DNA of 47,666 nucleotides from Chitinophagales bacterium (GTDB lineage Bacteria > Bacteroidota > Bacteroidia > Chitinophagales > Saprospiraceae), in assembly GCA_017303875.1 (NCBI GenBank), contig JAFLBP010000039.1, positions 1-47,666 on the forward strand. Reading direction: 5' to 3'. Numbering within the stretch: position 1 is the first letter of the stretch; each line of letters opens with the position of its first letter. Below are positions 1-9,712 of this stretch, in pieces. The translations under genes and the position numbers were made by a program. The notes beneath the pieces were generated by a model. The model saw nothing but the letters and a program-made list of their open reading frames with translations, had not been told where the DNA came from and ran no database searches.

Positions 1-65
<65 letters not shown>

Positions 66-135
66 AGAGTAAACTTTGATTATTCAGACTTATCGTCAAA
101 GTCAACCTCGCTAACTGTCAATGTTATTTTCATTT

Positions 136-181
136 AAAAGGGCAAATTTGAGTTCATCTCAGATTTGCCCTTTTCTTTTTT
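136..181 (+). terminator. Intrinsic terminator after the 16S gene
   Basis: A stem of about 17 bp (AAAAGGGCAAATTTGAG pairs with its complement with one G-U/mismatch) closes a 5-nt loop and is followed by TTTTCTTTTTT. It is the first structure after the 16S end, apart from a weak 7-bp hairpin at 73-102. It would end the rRNA transcript before any tRNA or 23S gene. Confidence 0.8.
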
Positions 182-235
182 ATGCTATTCGGCCCTAACG
201 AATACCTTACAAGGTAATTTCCAGGTATTAAAATC

Positions 236-274
236 AAAAACCCCGTACCCGGCATAAGCCGATACGGGTTTTTT
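236..274. terminator. Bidirectional terminator between 16S and folE
   Basis: The stem CCCGTA-CCGGC / GCCG-A-TACGGG has a short ATAA loop and is flanked by AAAAA on the left and TTTTTT on the right, so it can work on both strands. It lies just past the folE stop codon and is best read as the folE terminator, with a back-up role for the rRNA transcript. Confidence 0.75.
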
Positions 275-294
275 CCTTATAATTTGTATTTTGT

Positions 295-978
295 TTACTG
301 CGGCAGCGCCGTCGAAATGGCCATCAGAAACTCCTGCCGTGTGGTTTCGTTCAGAAATTTACCCGAATATTCAGCCGTAATGGTGCTCGCGCCGTGGTGT
401 TCCACCCCGCGCGCCTGCACGCACATGTGCCGCGCATCAATGTACACCGCCACGTCTTCGGTGTGCAAGAGGCGTTTCAGTTCCTCCACAACCTGTACCG
501 TCAGGCGCTCCTGCACCTGCGGACGGCGGGCGAAAAAGTCCACAATACGATTGAGTTTCGACAGACCGATTACCCGTCCGTTGGGAATGTAGGCCACGTG
601 CGCCACCCCGAAAATGGGCTGAAAATGGTGCTCGCAAGTGCTTTGCAGCGGAATGTTGCGCTCAATAACGAGGCGACGGTAATTGTACTTGTTCTCAAAA
701 GTGGTTACCGAGGGCTTGTTTTCCGGATTCAGACCCCGAAAAATCTCCTGCACATACATCTTGGCCACACGTTTGGGCGTGCCGCGCAGGCTGTCGTCGC
801 GAAGATCCAGGCCAAGCAAATCCATGATGGAGGAGAAGTGCTCACTAATCCGCGCTATTTTTTCGTCGTCTTCCAACTCAAATGCCCGCTCGTGCATGGG
901 CGTATCGGAGGCATTGGAGGCGTGCATTTCGCCAATCTCATCGGCGTCGTTGAAGTTGATAATCTGAGCGTTAAGCAT
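295..978 (-). CDS. folE: GTP cyclohydrolase I
   Basis: This 227-residue protein converts GTP to 7,8-dihydroneopterin triphosphate, the first step of tetrahydrofolate/pterin synthesis, as a toroidal homodecamer in the cytoplasm. The family signature is complete: CEHHFQPI at 115-122 and HMCVQARG at 184-191, giving the zinc ligands Cys115, His118 and Cys186. The first ~45 residues are acidic and variable, as in many members. The gene runs towards the 16S gene and ends in a terminator at 236-274. The ATG at 978 is the only sensible start. A 306-bp AT-rich stretch lies upstream. Confidence 0.95.
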   Translation of the reverse strand: MLNAQIINFNDADEIGEMHASNASDTPMHERAFELEDDEKIARISEHFSSIMDLLGLDLRDDSLRGTPKRVAKMYVQEIFRGLNPENKPSVTTFENKYNYRRLVIERNIPLQSTCEHHFQPIFGVAHVAYIPNGRVIGLSKLNRIVDFFARRPQVQERLTVQVVEELKRLLHTEDVAVYIDARHMCVQARGVEHHGASTITAEYSGKFLNETTRQEFLMAISTALPQ

Positions 979-1284
979 GATGGTTGTAACGATTGATGAT
1001 TGAAAAAACAGCTGCTGAAGATTGTGTTCAGGTTTTTAAAAACGAAATTATTTTGGTTTTGTTTAATCTTTAATGATAAAATAAATATCATAGTTAAACA
1101 AAATAATGTTCGAAGAAGTATTTCATTTAAATTATTTATGATAAACAAAAATAAATGCCGACAGGTTCACGGTATTCTGAAAAAACTGAATCGTGTGGTC
1201 GTTGCTGCTGAAAAAATTACTATGTAAAAATACCGGATATTGCATCCTGCCCCAATACCCTTGGTCAAAACAAATCCGTCGCCT
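979..1284. other. AT-rich divergent intergenic region (folE / alpha-2-macroglobulin)
   Basis: No gene is seen in these 306 bases. The folE side is very AT-rich. A -7-like box (CAAAAATA on the plus strand, TATTTTTG on minus) lies at 1146-1153 but has no matching -33 TTTG, so a folE promoter there is only possible. I see no clear promoter for the rightward gene. Confidence 0.4.
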
Positions 1285-4200
1285 ATGCGCTTTCTTACCC
1301 TCCTCCTCCTGCTCCTGGCGCTCCAACCCGCCGCCGCACAACATTTCCTGCATCCAAACGACTCCATCGCACACAGCGCATTCGGACAAATTTACCGCAT
1401 CCCCGGCCCCAAAGCCGCCGAACTACTCCGGCCCTACCCCGAAAAAAACGCGGAAGCGGAGCGCGAGCGCCGCTGGACAGCACTCGCCGATACGCTGCTG
1501 CTGCTCACGCCCGCAGATACCTTCCACGCCGCTGCGCCGCGCCGCCCGCTGCCCCCGGGCGCCTATGTGCTGCTGCGTGCACAAGGCGAAATACTCAGTA
1601 TGGAAGTTCTGCTGACCAGCCACCTGACGGCCTTCGTCCGCCCAAACCCCAAGGCGCTGGAAATTGCCGTTTATGATTCGCTGGCCCAACCCGTGCGCAA
1701 CGCCCGCGTTTTGCTCGACGGCTACGCGCTGACTTTCGACGCCCGCAAAGACGCTTACCTATTGCCCCAACACCGCAAAGGCGGCCTGCTGGAAATCTAT
1801 ACCGATAAGGAAGCAAGTATCCTGCAACTCGATCAGACTTACAATAATTTCCATCGGCGCAAGCGCTATTATCGCCAAAACTACAGCCCGTTTGCCCGGG
1901 CATTTGCCGCGCCGCGCCGCTGGGTTTATGTTGCCAAATACGTCGTACTGCACCCTTTTTCCTACCAGACCCGCAATTTGTTCAGTGGCTATCGGCGCAT
2001 GCAACGCCGCAGGGAAAATATGGCTTTTCGAGGCTATGTGGTCTTTAGTCAGCCGCGCTACCTGCCCGGCGACACGCTGGAAGTGAAGGCATATATTGCC
2101 GATAAAAAAGGGCGGCCGCGCCGCAAATCCCTTGACTTTATGCTGCAAGGCGCGGGAAAAGAACTGTTTAAACAAAAAATAACCCCCAACGCGCCCGGCA
2201 ATTTTGTGTTCAAAACCGTCCTGAACGATTCGCTGCAACTCGATCAGTACTACGACGCCGTTTTTTACGATAAAAAATTATCGCGCGCCGAGCGCCGTCA
2301 TGATTGGAACTATGAAGATACCAGGCGCTACCTCTCCCGCAGTTTTCGCTATGAAGATTATCAGCTCAATGTGGCCACGTATACGCTGGCATCTAAGCAA
2401 AGCCAATACAAGCCCGGCGACAGCATACCGCTTTACCTGACGGCCCTCGATGCCAACCGGCAGCCCATTCCGGCCATTTCAGTGCGCCTGCTGGCCTTTG
2501 CAGATAATGTTTGGACCGATCGGAAAAACCTCTACGTCGCCGATACGCTCTGGCAAATACAACAGACGCTGAGCGGCGATTCTCTGACGACCATCGTCAT
2601 ACCCGCCGCCGTGTTCCCCGCTGCCAACGCACAAGTACAGGTAAAGGCATTTTTTATCAATAATGCCGGAGAAATGCAGAAGAGAGACCTGCTGATTTAC
2701 CTTGCCCCGCCACAGCCCCGCCTCGAACTGCTTACCCATAACCGGCAGGAACTGAAAATATTCTGGAGCAATCCGGACAGTACCCTGCGCGATACCGCCT
2801 TGCTCAGCATTCGCTACGCCGGTGGCCGCGTGGAAAAACGACAGGTCAAATTGCCCTTTCAAATGAATTTGCCGCGCTCGGTGACATTTGTTGAAGCCAT
2901 ATCCGGCAAATACAAACGCGAAAACAACCTCTGGGGATACAGCGTGGAATTGGATGCCCGGCGTCGGGGCGACAGCGTGCTGGTGCATATCCGGAATCCG
3001 CTGCAACTGCCCATTTATTACCGCATTGAACAGGATAAAAAAGCCCTCGCCGAAGGTACTATACAAGGCGATAGCACTTGGCAATGGCTCAAAACGCAAC
3101 ATACCCGCCACCAATACGACATTACGCTCCACTACATGCACAACGGCGTGGAAACAAAGCAAACGGAGCAACTGAGCTGGCTTGACAAGGAGCTGGAAAT
3201 CAACCTTGAGCAACCGGCATCCATTGCGCCCGGCGAAAGCGTGCAGGTGCGGGTGCGCGCCCGCGATACCCGCAAGCGCCCGGCCGCAGGGGTCAACCTG
3301 ACCGCCTTAGCCATCAATGCCCAATTCAGCGACCAGCAACCTTTTGATACGCCGGAGGTGGAATACCGGGAGCCGAAACCGCCTTTTCAGCAGGCCAATT
3401 TCAGCCTCAGCCCCATTGCTGAAAAAATGCGCAAAGGCGTCGCGCCGCTCTGGCTGCCCGCCAAACCTAAAGGCTGGTACCAACGCTTAGCGCTCGACAG
3501 TTTCACCTTTTACCAGCTGCGTTTTCTGTGTACGGAAAATAAAGCCTGGTTGCGCCGCGACAGCTTGCCCGCCGCCGCCGATGCCGCCGATTACCGGCCG
3601 CCGCAGTTCAGTCCTTTTATCGTTCAGGAAGGAAAAGTGCTTCCGGCCCAACTGATCTTCTGCAATACGGATCTGGAATACAGCTCGGTCAGCAGCAATT
3701 TGGCGCCATACAGTTTTTACGCCGATAAAGGGCAAAATCAGATTGTGGTGCGCACCCCCAAAGCGCAGTACACCATCAGCGGGGTAAAAATGAATTACGG
3801 GGAAAAAATTGATTTTGCCATTCAGAACATCCCGACTGCCAACACCTGGTCGGTAAAGGCCGGCAATGAAACCTGGCAAATCAGCCGCATAGCCAAACCC
3901 GACAGCTTTGAAATTGCCGAGCAGAAACTCCTTGAAAACAGCTACCTGCTCTGGCGTGCCGTGGATACCGGCGGCGTACATTTTTTCTGGCAGGGCCGCT
4001 ATCGGATTCAATTGGCCGGCGCGGGCACACAGGCCACGCAGATCCTCGGGCCTTTCCGCACGGGCAGCACTAAAATATCCTACCTGAACCCCGGAAAATT
4101 TTTGAACGAATTCGAGTTTGAACCGGGCTTTTCGTACCAGCTCTCGGCCGGGCGCGAGCGTCTCTACCAGGCGCCCAACTGGATGCGCGGTCGCGGGCGT

Positions 4201-7083
4201 TTTAAAAGCCCCAATAGCGCAATTTTGCCCGGTATGCTGGCCTGGCGCAAGTCGGATATCCGCTCAGACGGTCCCCGAACCGTTGTGGAAACCAAACTCA
4301 ACACCTTCCGGCCCAATGCGGCCGACCAGCGCGGCAAAGCCAGTTTAGTACTGCGCACCAACATGCCTCCGGACAGTATCTACTGCATCGCCTTGCAAAG
4401 CGCCGATATGCTGATCGGGCCGTTTGCCGGAAAAACCACCCGCCTCGACGGGCTGCCGCGTGGCGCTTTCACCCTGCTGCTCTACACCGCTGGGGAGCGC
4501 CTGCTCTCTCAGCCGCTGCACCTGCGCGCCGACACGACGCTGTATGTTTATTTGGATAAAAAAGGCTTTGCGCCCGCGCCTGCGGGTCTGCGCCTCGGCG
4601 AATTGTTCAAGCTGGATACCCTCACCAAAGTGATCAAACTCTCGGAAGTGCAGAGCCGTTTTTTGCCCTTCAATAGCAGCGCCGGAGAGAGCATTTTGAT
4701 CGGTAACGTTCGCGACGCCGGTGTGGGCGAAGCACTCATCGGCGCCAGTGTACATGTCTTCCAGGGCAGTGTTTTAATCAAAGGCGCTGTTACCGATTTT
4801 AATGGAAACTATCGCCTCAGCCTGCCGTCGGGTGTGTATACGCTGCAATTTTCCTTTATAGGCTTTAGCAATAAGGAATATCAGGGCGTGCAACTGTGGA
4901 CCGGTTTGGTGGAAGAACTGAATACAGTGATGGAGGAAAATGGCGCTTTGCATGAGGTGGTGGTTGCTGGTTCGCTGTCACCCCTTGTTAAACAAGACAA
5001 TATGGTTAGTGCCATGACGGTAAGCAGGAATTTGGGCAGGGTGCCAGGGATTAAACGATCTAAGCGGCCTCCTCCGATATACGAAAAGCTAATAGACAAA
5101 GAGCCGGATGTGGGTAGTAAAGCCAGCGACGATGCCAGCGATGAGGCACCCGACGCCCCCGAACCACCTGCGCCGCCACAGCCGCCCGGCGGCAATATTC
5201 GGCGTAACTTTAAGGACCACGCTTATTGGCAGCCCAATTTGCAGACCGACAAAAAAGGCGAAGCCGTATTTACCGTCACTTTTCCCGATAACCTTACCGC
5301 CTGGGACAGCTATGTGTTGGGCATGGACCGCAAGCGCCGTGCCGGGTTGGGCTATGCCGAAACCCGCGCCTTTTTGCCGCTGAGCGCGCAATTGGGCCTG
5401 CCGCGTTTTGCGCTGGCCGGCGACCGTTTTGAAGTGGCGGGCCTTGCGAGCAACCTGACAGAAGACTCGCTGGCTGTTTCCACGGCTTTTTATCAGGACG
5501 GCCGTTTGTTGCAGGAAAAACAACAGCGCATCGGCGGTGGCCTGGCCGAATATGCAAGCATCAGCGCCCCGGCCGACCGGGATTCGCTGCGGCTGGAATA
5601 CCATGTCCGCGCCAAGCAGTTTCAGGATGCCGAGGCGCGCAATATTGCCATTTTGCCCATTGGTACGCAGGAAATTGAAGGCGTATTTTGGGTGGCCGAG
5701 CGCGATTCGCAATGGACTTTCCGCCCTGTACCCGGCAGAGGCCCCGTGGAATTGATCGTGTTGGACAATACGCTCGACCTGCTTTTTGAGGATGTGAAAT
5801 TTTTGGCTGATTATCCGTTTGGCTGCAATGAACAGACCTCCAGCCGCCTGATTGCCCTGCTTTTATCCAAAAAAATGGCCGAACGCCGTCCGGAAAACGC
5901 CATTCCTAAAGTAGAACGCGAAATCAAACGCTGCCTTACCCGCCTGGCCCAAACGCAAAACCCCGACGGCAACTGGGGCTGGTGGCAAAACGACCGGCCC
6001 AACGCCTGGATAAGCATTTATGTGCTGCGCGCCCTGTGTATGGCCGATCAGCAGGGTTATAAAAGTCCGGCCCTGACGCCGGGACTGACCTGGCTGCGCG
6101 CCCACCTCGACGCCCTGCACACCTCCGAACTCAACGAGGCCCTGCGCCTGCTGCACACCTGCGGCGTCAATGTGGAGTGCCGGGATTATGTGGAAAAAGT
6201 AGAAAAAAAGCCGGCAACGACCCTGAACGAACGCCTCTCGCGCCTGCGCCAGCGCCAGCTTTGCGGGCAAAATATCGTTCGCGACTCCCTGCTGCAACAC
6301 CTGCAGGCAGAAACTAACGGCGGCCTGTATTGCGGGGAAAACAACTACGACTGGTACAACCGCCGGGCCATCAATACCCTGCTTGCCTACGATATTGCCG
6401 AAGCAGCGGGCTGGACCGACATCGTGCAGCGCATCCGCCGCCACTGGCTGTACAGCCGTACGCCGAAATACCGCAACACCATCGAAACCGCGCAGATACT
6501 CCTGCGCCTCACGCCCGACAGCGAAGCCGCGCGCAACAAACCCAACTTGGTGGTGAATGGCCGCCGCATCGAAAGTTTTCCGGCCCGGCTCAGCCTGTCC
6601 GACAGCGAAACGCTGCAATTCAGCAACGAAGGCGGGCAGCCCCTTTTTCTTTCCGCCACCCAGCGCTGGTTCAACGCGCAACCCGAAAGAAAGGACGCGC
6701 ATTACGTGGTCAACACCACCCTGATTCAGGGCGACGGGCCGGTACGCGGCAATCGCCTGCGCCGGGGCGAGGCCCTGCGTATGGAAATAGAAGTGGTGGC
6801 CAAAGCCGGCGCCGATTATGTGATGATTGAAGCGCCCATACCAGCGGCGTGCAGCTACAATGCCAAGCCCCAGGGCTATGGCGGCTACGAAACCTGGCGC
6901 GAATACTACCGCGACCGTACCGTGATTTTTTGCAGCCATTTGCCTGCCGGTACCCATCGCTTTGTGGTGGATTTACAGCCGCGTTTTTCGGGGCAGTTCA
7001 GCCTCAATCCGGCACGGGCGGAGCAGATGTATTTCCCGGTATTTTACGGGCATAATACGGTGGGAAGGGTTGGGGTGGAGTGA
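1285..7083 (+). CDS. Giant exported alpha-2-macroglobulin family protein
   Basis: This 1932-residue protein belongs to the bacterial alpha-2-macroglobulins, which trap proteases in the periplasm or at the surface through a reactive thioester. The thioester motif GCNEQ is intact at about 1513-1517, in the usual context YPFGCNEQ. An MG2-like strand (RYLPGDTLEVKAY) lies near 255-268. The start at 1285 gives a clean signal peptide (MRFLTLLLLLLALQPAAAQ); the in-frame ATG at 1240 would bury it. There is no lipobox cysteine, unlike many bacterial homologues. Odd: a carboxypeptidase-regulatory-like beta domain (about 1134-1217) followed by EVVVAGS, typical of TonB-receptor N-termini, and then an acidic proline-rich linker (about 1273-1302), lie just before the thioester half. 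The usual partner PbpC is not nearby. Confidence 0.9.
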   Translation: MRFLTLLLLLLALQPAAAQHFLHPNDSIAHSAFGQIYRIPGPKAAELLRPYPEKNAEAERERRWTALADTLLLLTPADTFHAAAPRRPLPPGAYVLLRAQGEILSMEVLLTSHLTAFVRPNPKALEIAVYDSLAQPVRNARVLLDGYALTFDARKDAYLLPQHRKGGLLEIYTDKEASILQLDQTYNNFHRRKRYYRQNYSPFARAFAAPRRWVYVAKYVVLHPFSYQTRNLFSGYRRMQRRRENMAFRGYVVFSQPRYLPGDTLEVKAYIADKKGRPRRKSLDFMLQGAGKELFKQKITPNAPGNFVFKTVLNDSLQLDQYYDAVFYDKKLSRAERRHDWNYEDTRRYLSRSFRYEDYQLNVATYTLASKQSQYKPGDSIPLYLTALDANRQPIPAISVRLLAFADNVWTDRKNLYVADTLWQIQQTLSGDSLTTIVIPAAVFPAANAQVQVKAFFINNAGEMQKRDLLIYLAPPQPRLELLTHNRQELKIFWSNPDSTLRDTALLSIRYAGGRVEKRQVKLPFQMNLPRSVTFVEAISGKYKRENNLWGYSVELDARRRGDSVLVHIRNPLQLPIYYRIEQDKKALAEGTIQGDSTWQWLKTQHTRHQYDITLHYMHNGVETKQTEQLSWLDKELEINLEQPASIAPGESVQVRVRARDTRKRPAAGVNLTALAINAQFSDQQPFDTPEVEYREPKPPFQQANFSLSPIAEKMRKGVAPLWLPAKPKGWYQRLALDSFTFYQLRFLCTENKAWLRRDSLPAAADAADYRPPQFSPFIVQEGKVLPAQLIFCNTDLEYSSVSSNLAPYSFYADKGQNQIVVRTPKAQYTISGVKMNYGEKIDFAIQNIPTANTWSVKAGNETWQISRIAKPDSFEIAEQKLLENSYLLWRAVDTGGVHFFWQGRYRIQLAGAGTQATQILGPFRTGSTKISYLNPGKFLNEFEFEPGFSYQLSAGRERLYQAPNWMRGRGRFKSPNSAILPGMLAWRKSDIRSDGPRTVVETKLNTFRPNAADQRGKASLVLRTNMPPDSIYCIALQSADMLIGPFAGKTTRLDGLPRGAFTLLLYTAGERLLSQPLHLRADTTLYVYLDKKGFAPAPAGLRLGELFKLDTLTKVIKLSEVQSRFLPFNSSAGESILIGNVRDAGVGEALIGASVHVFQGSVLIKGAVTDFNGNYRLSLPSGVYTLQFSFIGFSNKEYQGVQLWTGLVEELNTVMEENGALHEVVVAGSLSPLVKQDNMVSAMTVSRNLGRVPGIKRSKRPPPIYEKLIDKEPDVGSKASDDASDEAPDAPEPPAPPQPPGGNIRRNFKDHAYWQPNLQTDKKGEAVFTVTFPDNLTAWDSYVLGMDRKRRAGLGYAETRAFLPLSAQLGLPRFALAGDRFEVAGLASNLTEDSLAVSTAFYQDGRLLQEKQQRIGGGLAEYASISAPADRDSLRLEYHVRAKQFQDAEARNIAILPIGTQEIEGVFWVAERDSQWTFRPVPGRGPVELIVLDNTLDLLFEDVKFLADYPFGCNEQTSSRLIALLLSKKMAERRPENAIPKVEREIKRCLTRLAQTQNPDGNWGWWQNDRPNAWISIYVLRALCMADQQGYKSPALTPGLTWLRAHLDALHTSELNEALRLLHTCGVNVECRDYVEKVEKKPATTLNERLSRLRQRQLCGQNIVRDSLLQHLQAETNGGLYCGENNYDWYNRRAINTLLAYDIAEAAGWTDIVQRIRRHWLYSRTPKYRNTIETAQILLRLTPDSEAARNKPNLVVNGRRIESFPARLSLSDSETLQFSNEGGQPLFLSATQRWFNAQPERKDAHYVVNTTLIQGDGPVRGNRLRRGEALRMEIEVVAKAGADYVMIEAPIPAACSYNAKPQGYGGYETWREYYRDRTVIFCSHLPAGTHRFVVDLQPRFSGQFSLNPARAEQMYFPVFYGHNTVGRVGVE

Positions 7084-7106
7084 GTGCACCTGTTCCCTTG
7101 ATAAGC

Positions 7107-7141
7107 GCGACCCCTGTAATACATTGTATTACAGGGGTCGC
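7107..7141. terminator. Perfect 35-nt palindrome abutting the CRISPR array
   Basis: A 17-bp perfect inverted repeat (GCGACCCCTGTAATACA and its complement) surrounds a single T and ends at the base before the last repeat. On the plus strand it follows the alpha-2-macroglobulin stop by 23 nt and is followed by GGTGTTTTTG, so it can serve as that gene's terminator. On the minus strand it is the first sequence after the trailer-end repeat and could stop or cap the pre-crRNA, though no T-run follows there. Confidence 0.65.
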
Positions 7142-7176
7142 GGTGTTTTTGCTTGCCAAAATGCAGTTTTCACACC
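7142..7176 (-). repeat. Degenerate trailer-end CRISPR repeat
   Basis: This copy differs from the consensus at four positions. The changes weaken the inner CTGC/GCAG stem to CTGC/GCAA and turn the plus strand into GGTGTTTTTG. The outer GGTGT/ACACC stem is retained. Terminal repeat decay is the usual mark of the oldest end of an array. Confidence 0.85.
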
Positions 7177-9641
7177 CACCTCAAAACGCGCACGCGTGCA
7201 AAAATCGGTGTATTTACCTGCCAATATGCAGCTTTCACACCTAAAATGCCACTACAAACAACAAGCTCCATGGTGTATTTACCTGCCAAAATGCAGCTTT
7301 CACACCAAGGTGAACAACAACACGCACAACACGCGCGGTGTATTTACCTGCCAAAATGCAGCTTTCACACCTTACACAGCAGCGGGCAGACTTTATGCGC
7401 CGGTGTATTTACCTGCCAAAATGCAGCTTTCACACCAAATTTGAAGGGGTGAAGACGTTGACACTCGGTGTATTTACCTGCCAAAATGCAGCTTTCACAC
7501 CTTTAAATGACGATTCATTGTAAATGCTTTGGGTGTATTTACCTGCCAAAATGCAGCTTTCACACCCAGGCCCAACCCCACGCCAGTGCCTCGCCCGGTG
7601 TATTTACCTGCCAAAATGCAGCTTTCACACCCTGACTGACAAAATGTTCGGAGATCTCCTTGGTGTATTTACCTGCCAAAATGCAGCTTTCACACCCGGA
7701 TTTTACGCTAAACGAAAAGGCAAGCGGGTGTATTTACCTGCCAAAATGCAGCTTTCACACCACATTGACAACTCCAAACAGCGTGAACGTAGGTGTATTT
7801 ACCTGCCAAAATGCAGCTTTCACACCTAGAGTTGGGAATTACCCGGCCATCCCACGGTGTATTTACCTGCCAAAATGCAGCTTTCACACCAGTTTGTACG
7901 GGAAGTAGGGGCCGAAGGTGGGTGTATTTACCTGCCAAAATGCAGCTTTCACACCGAAAAAACGCCATCATTTACTGTTAATTCAGGTGTATTTACCTGC
8001 CAAAATGCAGCTTTCACACCAAAAAGCAGACCGACGCACAAAGGCAGGAAGGTGTATTTACCTGCCAAAATGCAGCTTTCACACCAATCTTTTGGAAAGT
8101 ATGTGAGCCAAAACGGTGTATTTACCTGCCAAAATGCAGCTTTCACACCGTATGATAGATCAACTCATTCGACAAATTGGGTGTATTTACCTGCCAAAAT
8201 GCAGCTTTCACACCTATCTCCAATTGAGGAACGGGAAGAGGAATGGTGTATTTACCTGCCAAAATGCAGCTTTCACACCGATGAGTTGTTTGACAACATT
8301 GTCGCTGAAGGTGTATTTACCTGCCAAAATGCAGCTTTCACACCAAAAATTAAGGAAAATCTTCGCCGATAGAGGGTGTATTTACCTGCCAAAATGCAGC
8401 TTTCACACCAAGTTGCAGTTTGAGTGACTGATTCTCGACGGTGTATTTACCTGCCAAAATGCAGCTTTCACACCATCTGACAGATGCTAAACACGCGCTT
8501 GCTTGGTGTATTTACCTGCCAAAATGCAGCTTTCACACCGTATTGAGTATTTTGAGAAGGGCCAAAAAGGGTGTATTTACCTGCCAAAATGCAGCTTTCA
8601 CACCAACCAAAAAGCCGCGAAGGCCACCAAGTCAGGTGTATTTACCTGCCAAAATGCAGCTTTCACACCAAACTCAAGCAGGTGCGCGACGGCCTCGACG
8701 GTGTATTTACCTGCCAAAATGCAGCTTTCACACCGCGTAGCGATAGACCCGCAGGCCGTAGTCTGGTGTATTTACCTGCCAAAATGCAGCTTTCACACCA
8801 TAGACGGGCGCTGGCACTGCTTTGTCATTGGTGTATTTACCTGCCAAAATGCAGCTTTCACACCGGGGACGCGCTGGTAATCGAGTTCGATAACGGTGTA
8901 TTTACCTGCCAAAATGCAGCTTTCACACCTTCCGATCACATACGATTGCGGGGACGGCGGTGTATTTACCTGCCAAAATGCAGCTTTCACACCCGACCAA
9001 AAAAACGGCGCGTTTTTCAGGATGGTGTATTTACCTGCCAAAATGCAGCTTTCACACCATTCATTTCAAGGTCATCCAGATCACCATTGGTGTATTTACC
9101 TGCCAAAATGCAGCTTTCACACCGGCCGTTGGCGTGACAATTGGATGCCCGCAGGTGTATTTACCTGCCAAAATGCAGCTTTCACACCGCCAGCGTGCTG
9201 TCAATACTCAGCATAATGGGTGTATTTACCTGCCAAAATGCAGCTTTCACACCAAAATCTTACTTTATTTGAATATCGAACATGGTGTATTTACCTGCCA
9301 AAATGCAGCTTTCACACCCATATTAAAAATTTGCACGGATACGACATAGGTGTATTTACCTGCCAAAATGCAGCTTTCACACCGGCAGCTTTTTTTGAGC
9401 CTGCAATCCAGTGGTGTATTTACCTGCCAAAATGCAGCTTTCACACCGTGGCGGAATTTCCGCGTAACCTCTGTGCAGGTGTATTTACCTGCCAAAATGC
9501 AGCTTTCACACCAACGATGGAGACTACAAGGCGAGTACGGCAGGTGTATTTACCTGCCAAAATGCAGCTTTCACACCATTTATATTGAGCTGGCATCGAT
9601 GGGGGCGGTGTATTTACCTGCCAAAATGCAGCTTTCACACC
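7142..9641 (-). CRISPR. Type VI-B CRISPR array, 39 repeats and 38 spacers
   Basis: The 35-nt repeat recurs at a 65-nt period; five intervals are 64 nt, so 33 spacers are 30 nt and 5 are 29 nt (starting at 7827, 8086, 8930, 9384, 9578). Repeats start at 7142, 7207, 7272 and so on to 9607. All but the first two look identical. Read on the minus strand the repeat begins GGTGTG, ends TACACC, and holds an inner stem CTGC/GCAG around ATTTTG; this architecture and the CATTTTGG centre match Cas13b repeats. Degeneration at the 7142 end (4 changes in the first copy, 1 in the second) marks it as the trailer, so the leader lies at 9642-9712, next to cas13b, and transcription is leftward. In VI-B crRNAs the repeat sits 3' of the spacer. 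Targets cannot be identified here. Confidence 0.98.
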
Positions 9642-9712
9642 ATACCTGTGTACAAGTTATTGATCTTCAAATTTTTACAACCCATTTTGTTCAAAAAAAA
9701 TGAAAGTCATTG
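9642..9712 (-). promoter_or_regulatory. CRISPR leader with candidate promoter
   Basis: These 71 AT-rich bases separate the cas13b stop from the newest repeat. On the minus strand a TTTG (plus 9692-9695), preceded by a T-run, is followed 20 nt later by TTTG (plus 9668-9671) in TAAAAATTTG, close to the phylum's -33/-7 promoter though about 3 nt short. Transcription would start about 20 nt before the first repeat. Read-through from cas13b is the alternative source of pre-crRNA. Confidence 0.45.

Noticed and set aside
5863..6957. Minus-strand frame (364 codons) inside the alpha-2-macroglobulin gene.
   Set aside because: It is antisense to the thioester and following domains; no family match or promoter.
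7153..9703. Overlapping open frames through the CRISPR region encoding repeated peptides such as VYLPAKMQLSH and CIYLPKCSFHT.
   Set aside because: They are translations of the 35-nt repeat in successive frames; the 65-nt period is not a multiple of three and no start signals exist.
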